The notes beneath the pieces were generated by a model. The model ran no database searches and was not told the origin of the DNA. It worked only from the letters and a program-made list of their open reading frames with translations. DNA of 64,000 nucleotides from positions 3,720,001 to 3,784,000 of the forward strand of contig CM057130.1 of assembly GCA_029964075.1 (NCBI GenBank). The letters are read 5' to 3'. Origin of the DNA: Patiria pectinifera (lineage: Eukaryota > Echinodermata > Asteroidea > Valvatida > Asterinidae). The stretch's first letter is position 1. The number at the start of each line of letters is the position of its first letter. Shown in pieces: positions 12,601 to 27,600 of the stretch. The position numbers and the translations under genes are program-made.

Positions 12601-15600
12601 CTGAAAATCCGATGACCATTTACTGTATGTTGAATAAATACACATAACAGTCGCCGTATTTTGCTATGCGTCACACTTACTTACGACCCGTTTTGTGAAA
12701 TGAACTGCAGGACGTGTCGCAGCTGCGATGCATCGTAAGGAAACAGCGCGTCGCAGCGCTGCGATGCATCATAAGTTACGATGAGTTTCATGAAATCGGG
12801 TGTTGAGCTCACAATTAATTGGTCCATGCAAAGGGCTTGCACGTGCCATGTGCCAAACTGGCATGCATGAGAACTTTAATAAACGTCATCTCTAAAGGCA
12901 TAATCTCATTTCTACGCATGTGCCAATGTTGTCCAATCAAAAGCTATGCATGCAAGATAGCTACCAGTCCCATATTTCATAGGAGCGGAAACCAGTCCAT
13001 TGCGATATTTTCTCACACCACCTTGCCTTTGCCAAGCGAGGGCGGTCTAACTCACCGGTGTTTGCAGTTGCACTCGTGGGCAGACTCGTCTGCTTGGGGA
13101 AAGTCCCGCTTGCATCAATCACCGCTTTGACGGAGATGTCAACATCGATCATTGCCGGTAGATCGTTCAACCAGAGTTCATTGGCGGGTCCGGGTGGAAG
13201 TTTCCCAGCAAAGATGCTCACGCCATCTGTGTTCACATACCACACCTACGACAAAACAGAAAACAAGGTTACATCAGTTATTCCTAATAAACATTCTGAT
13301 TGGTTAGGAGCCCGTCATGTGGGCGGTAAGCCAAGTTCAAAACTGCCACGATCATCACGTGAAACTTGTTGCAGAATCAGCATCATCAACTTAGAGATCC
13401 TAAGACAAGCAGTAAAAATGTCCATTTAAAATTCCCAAACCGTTCAAAATCCTTGGACAAAAGTCCAATTCCAATTTTTTTTCCAGAAAAGAAAAATTAC
13501 GTAGTTTCTTTCAGTCTCCCATCATAGAAATTCTCAACTTTACAATAACTACGTGTAATCTCAACAAAGGAGACAGACCCAGTACAAGCTTCGACTTATT
13601 TTCATCTCCCATGCTACTTCTTCTAAGTTTTATTGTATTTTGCACTGGCTTTCTAATAATAATAATAACAGGCATTTATATATCGCTTTTAAACAGGGTA
13701 TCAAAGCGCTTTACAATCATTATTCCCCCTGTTCAATGGGCAAACACTCCTGAAACCTTCTCAACTCCCCTCTCACAGTAACCAACACTGCCCTCACAGG
13801 TACCCATCTACTCCTGGGTGGAGAGAAGCAATGAGTGACAAAGCCCCTTGCTCAAGGGCACAGGCACCATAACGTAGTTATATATAACACGCACCATATA
13901 ATAGTATGAAAAAAACTTGAAACTTGAAATGTAGAATGAGGGGTAAAAAAACCAAACAATTACCTCGAAGTAATCAAATTCTCCATCTGGGTTGGTCCAC
14001 TCCACAAGAATCTTGAAAGGGTCACCTTCAACTCCGAAAGAAATCGCAGGAACAGGAGCAGGATCTGTGAATTTGGAAAAGGGGAACATTTTCTAAGTGT
14101 TTTTATTCATAAGATGGAATTTGTGTTGAGGCATTGTAAATTCAATATATTTGGTTTTTCCCCTTCACCGACGTGTGTGGATTGGTCAACTTGGATGCCA
14201 TGTAAAACAACAACGGGCACGGGCATCTAATAAAACCTAGACATGACAGTGGCTCTCAAACTTGTTAGCAAAACACTCATTATGGGAGGGACGTGAACGC
14301 GCAAGAGGGCGTTCGCATTACGCGCTTTATTTAAATGTGATGATCATACAAAGCCACGAGACGTTCATGGATCGCGTAACATTTCGTAACGGGTCGTTAC
14401 CGGCCATGGGACACAGCCTATTTTAGCTAACACAATTCACAACGTAAAAGTATAATAGGTGGCGTGTCTAGGGTTTATTAGATGTCTATGGCAACGGGTT
14501 ACCGAAGATCCCATATAGAAGGTGCACGCTGACCAGTTTGAATTGAGGTCAAGACGCAGTCTTGTTTTGCTTAATAAATTGCCAAACCTGCTCGCATATC
14601 ATAGACCCTTGCTGTGCCAGGGGATATTCCATACACCAGGGCATGCCAGGCAATGTACTCAAAGTATGTAGGGTCTGGAGGTTCACTATTAGTGCGTTCG
14701 ATTACTTCCCCCTGCGCTTACTTGTGCAAGCGCGACAGCGTTCGATTTACCTCTCACGTGACTTCTCGCGCTTACTCGAGTCTGGCCCAAGTGACCGACT
14801 CGCCGAGCCGGTTAGCTGGGTAAGTATCCCATAAGGCCATGCAACAAACATGGCTGCCAACGTGACGTCCGGCGGGCGCCTCAGGCCGTGTGCTTCCACA
14901 GCGACAGCTACGTCTATTGTCAGCCCGTCCCCGCGTATTTTCAATGGGCGCGGACCTAGACCTAGCTCTAGACAGTTGATTCGGATGCAGCCTCAGTGTC
15001 ATGTCAAAGTTCAACTTTCCAGCTCTTGCGCGAAACTTTACCCGAAACCGTTTGTTTATTTAGCTCCACTGCGCATGTCTGTCATCACGCGAGGAGCAGG
15101 CGCGAGTAAGCTGGGGGAAGTAATCGAACGCACTCAACATGTGAATTATATTCAACCATAAAGTAATGTTGTCACAGAAAATTTAGAACAAAACAATTGA
15201 CATTTACCTGTTCGGATCTGAGTGCTAAATGGCACAAGACTATCTCCCGCACCGGTCAGCGGAGTGATGGTGATTCGGTACACCGTAGCCGGTTCCAGAT
15301 TTTCCAGCGTGAATTCCTGATTGGGCGTTTCTTCGAGGAGTTGCTCGGCACCCGTGGAGACTAGAGTCTCGACGATGCGGTACCTGGCCGCGCCGTTATT
15401 GCGCAACCAGATGAAGGTCGCGTTGCGGTAGGATAGCGTGCGAATCAGGATGGTGTTGGGTTGGATGGCGGCTGTACAACAAATATACAAAACAAAATCA
15501 ATAATAATAATAATGTTGGGTATTTATAAAGTGCACGTATGTGCTCACGGCGCTACATCATTATCACCCCTGCTCATTGGGCCCATGAAACATTCCAAAT

Positions 15601-18600
15601 ACCATCTCAGCTCCTTGGGGAGTATACAGCTCTATGCTGCCTGTTAGGTGCAAGGAAGCTAATTCAATCACAATAACCATCTCTGCCCTCACATGTACCT
15701 ATTTACTACTGGGTGGAGAGAAGCAATGAGTGACAAAGTGCATTGCCCAAGAACAAACGCACCATGACCCCGGGCTGGACTCGAACCAACAACCCGCAGC
15801 TTTACCCGCAGACCACGAATCCAGTGCCCTTAACCACGAGGCTACAGCACTCCACAATAAGGCATTAGGCAAAGGGGACAACAACAAAAAAAGCACTCTT
15901 CTCACCCCTGCCTGTTTCCTATTTTCCTATCCGCCTCCTCTTTTTTTTTTATAAATCATACATTTGCAACATATTTTGTCTTTATGTGTTTCCAGCAAAC
16001 TTTAAGTTATGTACATGTATGTACATTGTTAAAGTTTAGAATCTTGTAGAGAGGATGACAGCTCCTTTGGACAAAAAAGTATCTTGGGAGAAAAAAAAAA
16101 GGGGGTCCCGCCTCCTGTTTTTTCCAATAGCCCAAGCCAGAAGAGAAACATCTTTTCATTAAATTGACCTTACTGTGTCTTTTATCTCAGCGATTACTGG
16201 TGGTGCACAGATCTTTTATTTTCTTTTAGAGTCTTTTATTCATAAAAATGAGGTTTCTCCGAATTGTGATTGTGGAAGTTGGAGTTACAATATTTTGGTT
16301 GTGTTTTTTTTCTTCGTCCTATTTTTTTAAGACATATTAGAGGGAATTATCATCACATTCTCCATGACTTTCAAGATAAAACTCCATTGACGGTTCCTGT
16401 GAGAAGTATATTATTCGAATGCTGATAACAGGGGTTAACAAAGCCCCACAAGATGCCAAAATTTGGTTTAAAAAACAACTAAACAGGAACTGACTAGGAA
16501 GAAATACGTGCAGCAATAACCAATTGTCCCCATTATGAAACATTCTCGACTGTAATTCTATCTTCAGGATACCTACTTGTAGTTCCCGTGACAAGCACAG
16601 GTTCGCTGTACTCCAGATTGCTACCTGACCCAGCGGACGCAAACACACGAATGACGTAGGTGGTGATTGGGTCCAGACCACTGATGAGGAATGACCGGGC
16701 ATCGGGGTTGACCCTGCCGGCTTGCTCCTCGACTCTGGAGCCTTGTCGCTCGTAAGTGATGACGAAGGAGGAAGTAGAATCGGCTTCCAGCCACGTGATG
16801 GGGAGAGCCACTGGACTGACGTCTGAGAAGGGACTGATAGCGAGACTAGTTGGAGGGTTGGGCTCTGAAGGAAGAATGATTAAGTTTCAAGTTAGTTTGG
16901 TTTTATCCACTCAACTTCACAGTAAATTTGCAAAAATAATTAGAGACATTTGGGATGTTGTAAGAGAGGGCCACGAGGGCTTGTAGCAACGGCCCTAAAG
17001 GTGGGTACCAACAGCAGAGTGGACACATTTGTCAATTAAAGTTTCAAAGTAACCCAAGGGAGGTTGAGAACAATTAGAAATTTTAAAATTTTTTGAATAT
17101 TAATGCAAGACATTTCTGACTATTGGCGTTTACCAAAAGGTTTCGTTTAGAATAATTACAAACACAAATGACACAGAAGGACTAACACAGACGTGGACAC
17201 CGGACATCAATAACAAACTGCAGCTTTGTTTAGACTAATCTGCCCCCTCCCCCCCCCAAAAAAAAAACCAGCTGTCTTTAGCAAAATATCATTTGATTAC
17301 AAAGTAATAGGGCGCCTGGAGACAGCAAGTATAGACCTCAAGAAAAACCGACAGAAATATTTGGAAACACGACGATCACCTTAAGTATTGGCCAAGGAGA
17401 TGATGCTTTAAAACGTTAAAACATTGGAAGATAAGAAAGGGATGTAATATTTGAAGGAAGGTTGTGCCAGATTTTTGGTCTCTGGAACAAAACGTTGAGC
17501 AAAAGAAGTCGGAAGTTGGGGAATCTGAACTTTATTTGTATAAATTGTAACTCAATGTTCTTCAATGCGATTGGTGTGTCACTTCCCGAGAAGTCACAAA
17601 AACCCCACGCCTCATCATTTTTCTTCCATGCATTAAACATAATGAAGGAACCACTTGTTATTGCCTAACAATGATTAGAAACGGAAGGCACGCGCAATTC
17701 GCATAAATAAAGCAATGCTGGCGCTGCGAAGGCATGACTTGACGAATGAAGTTTACAAATGGAAGAATTTCTTTTATCATTTTATTGGGTTATATTTCTC
17801 AAGATTTGAGTGTAAATCGATTAAATGGTGGAAAAAAAAGATTGCCGGTTGTAAAGCTGGGGGTAAAATCGCATTGCATTCCACCTACATGGCAAGTTTG
17901 GACGAATTCACAACACTAAGTTTTGAGATATTTTGCCGCAATTTTTTTCTCCACAGGGACTTTGACAATAATAATCATTGAGGCAGACTCACTGGTTCTC
18001 TGCTCAGCAGTGTACATGACATCAGTGTCTCCGTCCACGGTAACCGTGATCTCGTACAGCTGGCCGGGCTGCAGGTTGGAGAACGTCGCATGGCGTGCGG
18101 TGGTATCCACCGTCTTGGACTCGCCACTGGTAGACGGACTGATGGTGACAGCATAACCCTGGAGGTTGGTTACCAGTGACGAGCCGTCGCCCCAGTAGAT
18201 CTGGATCTCAGCGTTGGAGTAGCTTCGGACTACGATTTCCTGCGAGCCAGCTTGCACTGTGTGTCAATTCAAATATGGGACATTCTGTAAATTTTAGTGT
18301 TAATGTCAAAATTACCACTTGGCAATTTGGCCTATTTATATTATCTCAATCAAATATCACATTTAGGATAAACAAAGCAAGAACACTGACAAAATGAGAG
18401 ACTGTTAGTCAGTTGGTAGAGCATGGAAATGGCGGTCTGGATGTCAGAGGTGCAAATAGTGCTCCAGTAGAAAAAAAGTTAAACTATTTGACAAAAAGAC
18501 AAGTGGACAAATGCGCCTGATCATTTGGTGAATTAAAAAGAACGAGGAAGTAGACAATAGGAGTGGATGTAGGACAGGATAGCTCAGTCGGTAGAACACA

Positions 18601-21600
18601 GGTGCAGTATTCTGAAGGTTGCAGGTTCAAATCCCGCGCAGGTTGCAGGTTGCAGGTTGCAAAGGGCACCCTAATCACTTACATGTGGTGACTGAGACTT
18701 CGGCCGGCTCCGATTCCTGTCCACCGATGAACGAGCTGACTTTAATGGAGTACGCCTTGCCGGGCTGCAGAGCGTAGATCCTGTGCTGCGTAGGCTGTCC
18801 CGCCAGGATGGTCGTCAGCGACTGCGGTATGCCGTCTGGCGGGGAGTAGGTGACTGTGAACCGATCAAAATTCCCTTCTGGCTCCGCCCAGGAAATGTTC
18901 ACGGAGGTCTGTGTCACCTCGTCGATCACGACGGCCGGTTTGCTGGGAGCTGCGAGAAGGATAACAATGGAAACAATTACATTATCGCACCCTAAAATAT
19001 TCCTCAATCCTGCTATTGCTGACACAGTACAGGGATCAAATGCAACCTTCTTGGCATATTGGTTCTTGGTACTTTTATGGAGCATCGAACCCCATGTACA
19101 TTTTTCTGGCTTGCCTCTAGGCCCTATACCTTCTTCCAACCTCGCACATCTTCCAAGAACTGGATTTTGAAGGACCTGGGAGTGTAAGACGCTAATGATT
19201 TGCCTTATAGAGTTGGTGAACTTGGGAATGTTTTGTGTCATGCCTTGAGCCTTTGCACTGATATAACAGTGCAAATGAGATCTGGTTGATTTAATGTCAT
19301 ATATCTCCACAAAAGATCTGGGTATGTACATCTAGCCATTGATAGCCAATGATATTTCTGCATGTTCAAGAAGTATACTCCTATCATTGTTATTTAGCAT
19401 ACGCTCCATTGAAGTCTGAAGTATGGCTTACCATGTTTCTTAACAAAACTGCTTGATACTTTCGAAGAATGAGAAATTATGATAAAAACTCAGTGGCATA
19501 AGGGAAAAAAAAAAGTCTCCGGTTTCTGGTACGGAGTGTGCCTCAAAAGTGGTGCTGCGACATGTTTTTTTTTTTCTTCAAAATGTCAGCTGGGGATATT
19601 ACAGGTGACGCTTTGATGCCCTTAAAACTCTCAAAAATATCCTTCAGGGCTTTGAGCAGAGGGAGTGTTTCCAAACCCCCTGCCTCCACCCTTGTCGATG
19701 TTTCCTGTTACTTTTCTCTCTGATCTAAAGTACCTGTCACGAAGGAGAGGGAACGCTGCTGGCCGGGCAGATCTGTTGACTCTAATACCAGGTTATAGGC
19801 CGTTCCGGGTATCAGTCCGTCGATTCTGCGTCGCCCGACCGCATCCCCGTCGATCGTGATGCGTCTCTCCGCACTGTTCTGTGTCTGAGTGAGCCTGAGC
19901 TGGTACCTGTTGACTTGCGTGCTGGTCACTTTGCCAAATTCGACGTCGATGAAGGTGTCCGCCAGTTGGGTGTAGATAAACTGCAGCGGAGTCAGGGGTG
20001 CTGTAGCAACAATTTATACCATGCCAAAAATTAAAACAATTCTGTTGAGAATGTGGGATAGCAGACCTTATGGAGCTAATCTGAGTCCTTTGATCATTAT
20101 TACGAAATAATACATTCAGAAACGTGACAAGGCTCGTCTTGTGTGTATACGTGTGTGGGTGTTCACGAGTTGTTTAAGAGCTGATCAGGCTGAAGCCAGC
20201 AAGGTAAGGCCTCGTTATCTTTACTCAGTGACTCTGTCCGTCCGTCCGTCAGTCAGTCAAAACATTTTGGCCCGAAATGCGTAAAAGATAAATGTGTGCC
20301 AAAGAACTCCAGTGCTTGCACACCCAACCTTAGAATGTGCATACCACAACACACACTGCCCGCAACCCACATGTGCAACATGGTATTAGGTTACGTGACC
20401 CATACTGAGTGACCTCTACAAGAAAACCAGTTATTGGACGAAAACTTTGACGAAAAACTAATCACTGGTTTTGTAACCATTCAAAACGAGCCTTATATGA
20501 ATGGAAAGGGAATTTCATCCTCTTTACAAAACCGATACCACCACTGAGCTTCAACCTTGGGCTCTTGAGATATGTTGAGATAAACAACCAGTGGTCGCTC
20601 AAAAAAGGTCATTTTTTTGTTCCCCTGCATAGACAATTTTCATATGAAGCACACAGTGTTTTTGCTGTTCCAAGCAAAGCGTGCATAAACTGAAAGCCAG
20701 AAGAATGAATTTCCTTAATCTGCAACCCCCAGATCTGTGCGATGTTCCGTTCAGAAAATACAGGGGTTTTTAGTGACAAAAAAAATGGGCTCTGTTTCGA
20801 GCTGTTTTCCACGTTGAAGCTTGTGTGGATATTTTAGTCGAGCAGACGAGCGCTACTTTTCATTATGCAATCAGTCAGTCAGTCAGTCGGTCAGAGAGCA
20901 AAAGGTTATCCGTTTGGGTTCAGTAAAAAAAAAAGCCTTAAATTTGCATTAAACAATCATAGTGAATTTACACAAATTTCTGTATAATTTTTCACTAGCA
21001 GGGTCATCAGAAAAATCCCCAAAAAGATCAAAACTATACTTTAAAATCAAACTGGTTTAGATACACCATTATTCAAATGATGAAGCTGACAAGTTATCTT
21101 TAGTATGAATAAACTATGCAAAAACCAATAAATATAGTTTAGTTTGGATTTAGTGTTGAAACTAGAAATCGATCCATTGAATCTATCAACAGATATTTGT
21201 TCAATAAGAATGGACGATTTTACCTGTTTTTTCCAGGAGCAAGACTTTCTCGCTTCTGGATTCGAGGTTGTTAGCGTCCCCAGACACGGTCTGCAGCGAT
21301 ACTTCATAGAACGTGTCGGGCTTGAGGTTGGTGATGAAATAATTCATGACGGTGGGTCCGCTGGCAACTGTCACCGGCGGTCGACTCAAACGGTGACTTG
21401 CCGGGAACCAGTTAATCAGGTAGGACTGGAACGAGGAGGTGTCGGTGGGCAGAGTCCAGGCGATGGCGATGGAGGCTGAGCCGACCGCCTGGGCGGTGAT
21501 GAAAGCTGGACTCAGTGGAGCTAAAACATCAAAATCAGAGTCAGTGATTTTTTCTTTTCTTCAAATGCAAAATTCACAAACAAACAGGGAGGTTTTCAAG

Positions 21601-24600
21601 TTTCTAACTTTGATATGAAATACTTGTGTTCCTTTATGTGGCCTATCATCAAAATGAGCATAAGCAGACACAAAGCGCGACTTTCTTAATCAAGTGGGGA
21701 AAAGCTGAACCTCTATCCTTAAGTATCCTTCTTCTTTCTCCAGTTTGTTACTTACTATCCGCAGAGTCTTAATTCTAAATTTAAAAAAAAAAAAATTGGC
21801 CTGAAGCTCATTTTGTGGTGACAGGTAACTTAAATCTGTTCTGCACATTAAAGGATACAGTTAAAGGAAGAATGAAATACGTAATAAACTTGTGCAGTGT
21901 CTGTGGTCGGTGTGTAATACTGCTTTAACCCACTAGCCTCCAGATGTGATAGACTTCTTTACATTCAATGCACCACCTAGCTAGGGAGGCTTGTTTCACT
22001 GGAGAAAGTCAACATTTCTACACTATTTTATAAAGTCACATCTGTGCAATGTAGCCATACAGATGCTACCGACCTGACAAAATTCACCAAAATGAAAGCA
22101 TTTGTCAACTGAAAACAGAGACACAGCCAAAATTCATGCAAGATCAAGCCGTTGGTTCGCATGACCGGCCAATGATTGCGGCAAGAGACAGGATTCCAGA
22201 CCAACTTACCTGTTCTAACCATGGCAGTCTGGGGCGCTTGATTGCCCACCCTCAGCATGATTGTGTAGGGAATGCCAGGCTGGAGACCGGTGAAGGTGTA
22301 CTCATCCATACCAGTCACAATCACTTGGCGCTGGATCACTTGCATACTGTCTCTCAACGTTAGCTGTTTGGGGGGAAAAGACACACGATTACTCCAATAA
22401 TAATGTGGCAGAAAATTCATGTATAACAAGTGCTTACATTTGTAGAAATAGGGGAAAACAAATTGGTGAATGACAGCTTCACAGGTGCTGCTACTCGGCC
22501 AGGAACTCCGTGCATGAATTACTGTGCTATAAATATACCTACAACGGGATGCATAATGACATGGGTTTTTTTTTCTGAAATGGGTCGGGGCTGTGATGCT
22601 CTGCAGTGATATGATACGTTGCAGTGCTGCGTTGCATCGTTAGTTAAGACAATTTTTATGAAATCGGGAGCGGGTCTTACTGGTAGCAAGGCTACTAAAA
22701 CAACCACACATTGGTTTTGCCTTACAACACTCTAGGCTCCAAATACTGCAAAACGGTACTCAAACAATATCACGAATGAAATAAAGATGACTAGATGGGT
22801 AACCTACTGTGTATGCTGTCGCTGAGTCGTTAGTTGGAGTCCAGTAAATAGTGACAGTGGTAGTGGTGGATCCATGGTTGATGATTTCACCAGCAAAACT
22901 TTCCTCTAGTAAAGTGAAGAAAAAAGAAAAAAAAATCAAAATTAAAACAGCAATCTAAGGCAAAAAAAAAAAAAATCTCCGGTTTCTGGTATGGAGCTTG
23001 CCCAAAAAGTGGTGCGGCGACGCGGCTTTTTTTATTTTTTACCTGTTTTTTTTTGCTTCAAATGTCGGCTGATGACTGCAAATGGTGCCCGACTAAACTT
23101 AGTGCAAATATTATGGTAGACCAGAGAGGCCACATAAAGCTTATTCTCGATCATAACCCAATCTAAAAACACGTTAAAATTGTGCAGCAGCAGGATTCCA
23201 GTCAAACGCGTGAGTTTGGCGGTTTTGAGACATCATCTTTCATTGGAAAAAAAAACTTTTTCATTTTGCCGACGCGCATGGCTACGGCGACGCGTGCGCA
23301 TACCAGAAACCGGAGACTTTTTTTTTTGGCCTAAGTGACTGTGTGTAAACTTTGGTTCTCACTCAGCTCACTAGCTTCAAATGGCATTCCATGGACAGCT
23401 GTAAAAATGGATTCTTTTAGTAAAATATGCATAACTTCTCGTAGCATGGATCAATTTCTGTGATTCGTTTTTTTTCTCCAAATGACTGGAAGAACATGCC
23501 TGTTTAATATATGCTTTGTTTGTGTGTCAAATTTAATTGCTTTTTAAGGGGGGGAAAAAATCATTAATCCAGGTCATGCTTTCTTTTTGAAGTAAAAAAA
23601 ACCTCAAATGGCGGAACCAATTTTTGAATAAAGTTGTGGATATGAAAGCCCAGGTATTAAGCTGTCTTGTAGTACAAGAATCATTCAAATTGTTTATGTA
23701 CTTTTTAAGATACGGAATTTTGAAAACAAACACCGTTTTTAAAGTTCTGTCCACGGATCAAAAAAATAGTAAGTGCTCTATCAGCAATACAAAAACAATT
23801 CTCATAGGGATGCATGTGAATTGGTTATTTTTTAGCTGAAAGAACACTTACCTTTTTTGTGATCTGTGGACAGAAATTTAAAACGGTGTTTGTGTTCAAA
23901 ATTCCTAACTTGAAAAGTACAGGAGTGATTTAAATGATTCTTTAACTAAAAGAAAGCTCATTGATAGGGCTTTCATATCCTAGATTTTGAAAGTGCTACA
24001 GGCAAACCTTCATTCAAAAATTGGTTCTGCCATTTGGCTTTCGTGTTTTGGTTTTATTTTACTCACCCTGTAAATCTCTTCAAATGTTAAATTCAATGCA
24101 GAGATAGCACGGTACCTAAGACCCCTCTCACACCAATACGTCAAGCCATTTCATGGCCACTTCGAGGTGTCCGTGGGTGCAAAAGTTTCAAAATCGAAGT
24201 AACCACGAAATGGAATTGGATCTCACGTGTTGCCACGAACTAACCACGAATTAAGGACGTGTCGATTCCTTCCGTGGGCCGATTCTCACGGATACTCCAC
24301 GGATCACCCAAAAAGTTTTTTGATATGTTGAAAAACTGAAACGTGTGCACTTCGGAAATTTATTGCCGAATTGAAAACAGGTTCAATACGGCTTATTCAA
24401 AGTACTCTCATAGTGTTCTCGGGGTTGGGCTGAAGTTACATCGGATTTTACGGGATGGCCCCGGATTGATTGTTGGCCTGTTTTACGGCCGTTTTCATTA
24501 CACGGTACTCGATGGTACTACGAGTTGGCCACGAAGTGCTCATGGACTACACGTAGTACTCTCGAGCTGGCGCAGTAGTCACCACTGACACCAGGTGGTA

Positions 24601-27600
24601 GTCTCGAACTGGCGCCAAAGTCATCACGGGATGCAATCGGGATGGCCACGAGATGTCACCAGCGTGCAGTCCATGAGTTCCAGGAAACCGACATGAGCAC
24701 GGGTTGGTCCCGTGGTGTTTTCGAGGTGGCGATGGATTACTCACGAAGTAAAAACGGGTACCACAAAATAGAAACGTGCTGGCATAAAAAAACTGACCAA
24801 AAAAACGGAGACCACGGATACTGTTGAAAAAATGCACTGGTCCTGAATTGGTGTGAGAGGGGCATAAAGTTCTGACCAAAAAAGATACTCTACCTGTGGT
24901 ATTTGTGGTCGTTACGGGATCACTCAGGAAAACCTGCACAGCCGTGCCGGTGGTCGTGTACACAGAGAGGTCGTAGGTGGTTTGCGCCGCGATGTAAAAC
25001 GTCGCCCGTCTCTCCTCATACCGGCCTTTGCGTATCGTCTGAATCTCCGAGCCGCCCTCGGAAATAGCGGTGATGCGGTAGCCTTGGTAATCACCGGGCT
25101 CGGTTGGAGCTTCCCAGGTCAAGATGATGTGGACGCTGATGACGTCAACTACTGTAATGGAGGCTGGTGGTGGTGGAACTAGGGGTAAAAAAAATCCAAT
25201 CAATAGAAAATTCAATATTGGGTGTTACCCCTTCCTGACATATTTTTACAAACAGTGTATAATTCAGTGTTCTCCTGTGTGACTGTGAGAAAAATTCACA
25301 TTTGGGTTTCCTTTTTTTGTTACTCACCCTGTATTAAAGAGCCTGAACACAATTTCTTGAAAAGGTCATAATAATTTGCGAGTAACCTATACCCTTTGGG
25401 GTTTACATTTGAAAAGCATCTGGTACACTGACTTGCTCAGAATGCTTGGCACATTTTAAATGTGAATTCTCCAGACCAAAGAGACTGTTGCTAATCACAT
25501 GATTCGGGGCAAGCTCTTGCATAGTTACATAAGAGACGCTCAGCACCAATACATTGTTCACAATGGGTGAGAATGGCACACAGACACCAGACCATGCCGG
25601 AGCTGATGGTTGCTAGTATAAAGGCTTGCCCTGAATCACGTGATATAGTAACAGTCTCTTTGATCGGGAGAATGCAAACTCGGGAGAAGTGCTTATTCAA
25701 AGCATCACAGTTATCAAAAAAAAACTTGAGTGCCATTTTGCACACTCATGTGACCACGTAGAAAGTTGTGTCTAGCTGGTTTTCAATAATCAGTTATACA
25801 TCTCAACCTAGAGTCTTAACAAAGAGTTCATATTAAAAAAAAGCTTTATTAGAGAGACTAACATCGTAGCAAGAGACATTTTTCCACCAAAAAATAATAT
25901 TACCAGTCCAAGCAGCGAGAGATCCGATCGGTGTAGCAGGCCCCGAGATTAAAGCCTGCACACTGATGTCGTACCGGAACCCAGATCTCAGATTTTCCAA
26001 GGCGAGGGACGTCGATCCGAGCACAACGCTGGGAGATTGCTGGTTGCCATCCTCCGGCGAGAAGATGACGCTGTAGGTATCGGCTCCCACTTGGGCATCC
26101 CACTCTATCGTCAAGACGTGTTGGGTCCTGGAGTTCAAGCGCACTGCTGAGGACACTGTGAGGAGGACACACAAACATTTGTGATAATTGTTAAGAAAGA
26201 AAGTCTCATCAATCAATTAGATTTTTGTTTCTTCAGTGGGGCAAATGCTACGAATACATGAACTGCTCATTAGAACCCAGCATAGTTTTTGGGTCAAGTT
26301 CTCAGAATTTGATCGCAGGTTGATCGCAAGTCAGTCACGTGTCAATCACAAGTCAAGGACCACTCAATCTTAAGTCTATCAGTCTCAAGACAAGTCACAA
26401 GCTATGCTAATAAACTACAACAAAGGCATTCTTTTGTTATTGCTCCTCCTCGTCATTTCTTGAGACTGTACTTGACTGGTAATTGTTCTTGTAAAGGACT
26501 TGTAATTTGACATATGTCCTGGACTTGTGATTGGAATAGTGATGCAGTTGTGATGGACTTGCGATGGACTCGTCAACGCGCCTGCCACCAGTTCACATGA
26601 GTCAAAACTCTATAAATTTGACGAATGGACTTTGAAATACATGTTTAAAGGACTCGATGAATGTATATTGTGAACTATTCTAACATGCTCACAGGTGAGT
26701 AATACAGCTATGGCCTTGATTCAGTTCTCCTACATGGCCACAAATCTTGTTCAACTTACGAGTTCGCACTGTCCGGGTCGCTGAATCACTGCTTCGGAAC
26801 ACACCGTCCAGTTCCTTGACAACCGACTTGACTGCTACGATGTAGTCCGTCTCCGGCTCCAGATGTTCAAAGGTGAATGTTTGCTGGTCACCGGCTGCGA
26901 CCGTGCCCGCTAACACTGGCGCGGTTTCACTGGTTTTCCGAATGCTGAGCTCATAGAGGGTGACGAAGCCAGCAGCAGGCGACCATGTCACAGTGATAGA
27001 GCGTGACATTGGCGTCACAGTCAGTAATGCTGGGACATCCACCACTAGTTGATGAAATAGAAATTCAAAGATTTGTTTAAAATCAGTGCTGCTTCGGGAA
27101 AAAAGGAAACCCTGATAGCCATCCTTTCAATGACACCCTTTCCAATTAAAAAAAAAGATTCCATATCACTAGATAGTTATATGTTTTAGAACAAACAAAA
27201 AATTGAGCAGTGTAACTATATATGTGGCACAGATGTACATGTAATTCTGGTTTGAAATAAAGACTTAAACTTGTATAATGCTGAAGATAATTTGTAATTT
27301 AATTTAATCCTTTTGTGACCAAACTTTTCTCAGTGTGAATGTTAAATGCTGTAGGTCCGGAGCCTTTCCTTAATAACAAGGCAAATTCTACAACTTTGAC
27401 TTTTCAAGCGGACAGGTCCAACAAAAATCATGAAAAACCTGTTCTTGAAGCTAAAATATCAACGGTTCAAATCAGCCTAACGATAATAACAAAATGAATC
27501 GTTTGAGTGATTCCATTTTCCTCCGTGTGGAACAATAATCGTAAAAGAAATTTGGGGTAGATTTTTGCTATAAACTGATACAATTTGTCCATCAACAATC

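Noticed and set aside
18572..18645. tRNA gene
   Set aside because: A and B boxes are present but no paired acceptor stem is visible, and tRNA-derived SINE heads are common here.
24547..25215. A 222-codon exon
   Set aside because: FN3 content stops at 24894 with a usable donor; the rest lies in a TIR element at 24122-24862 and its flank.
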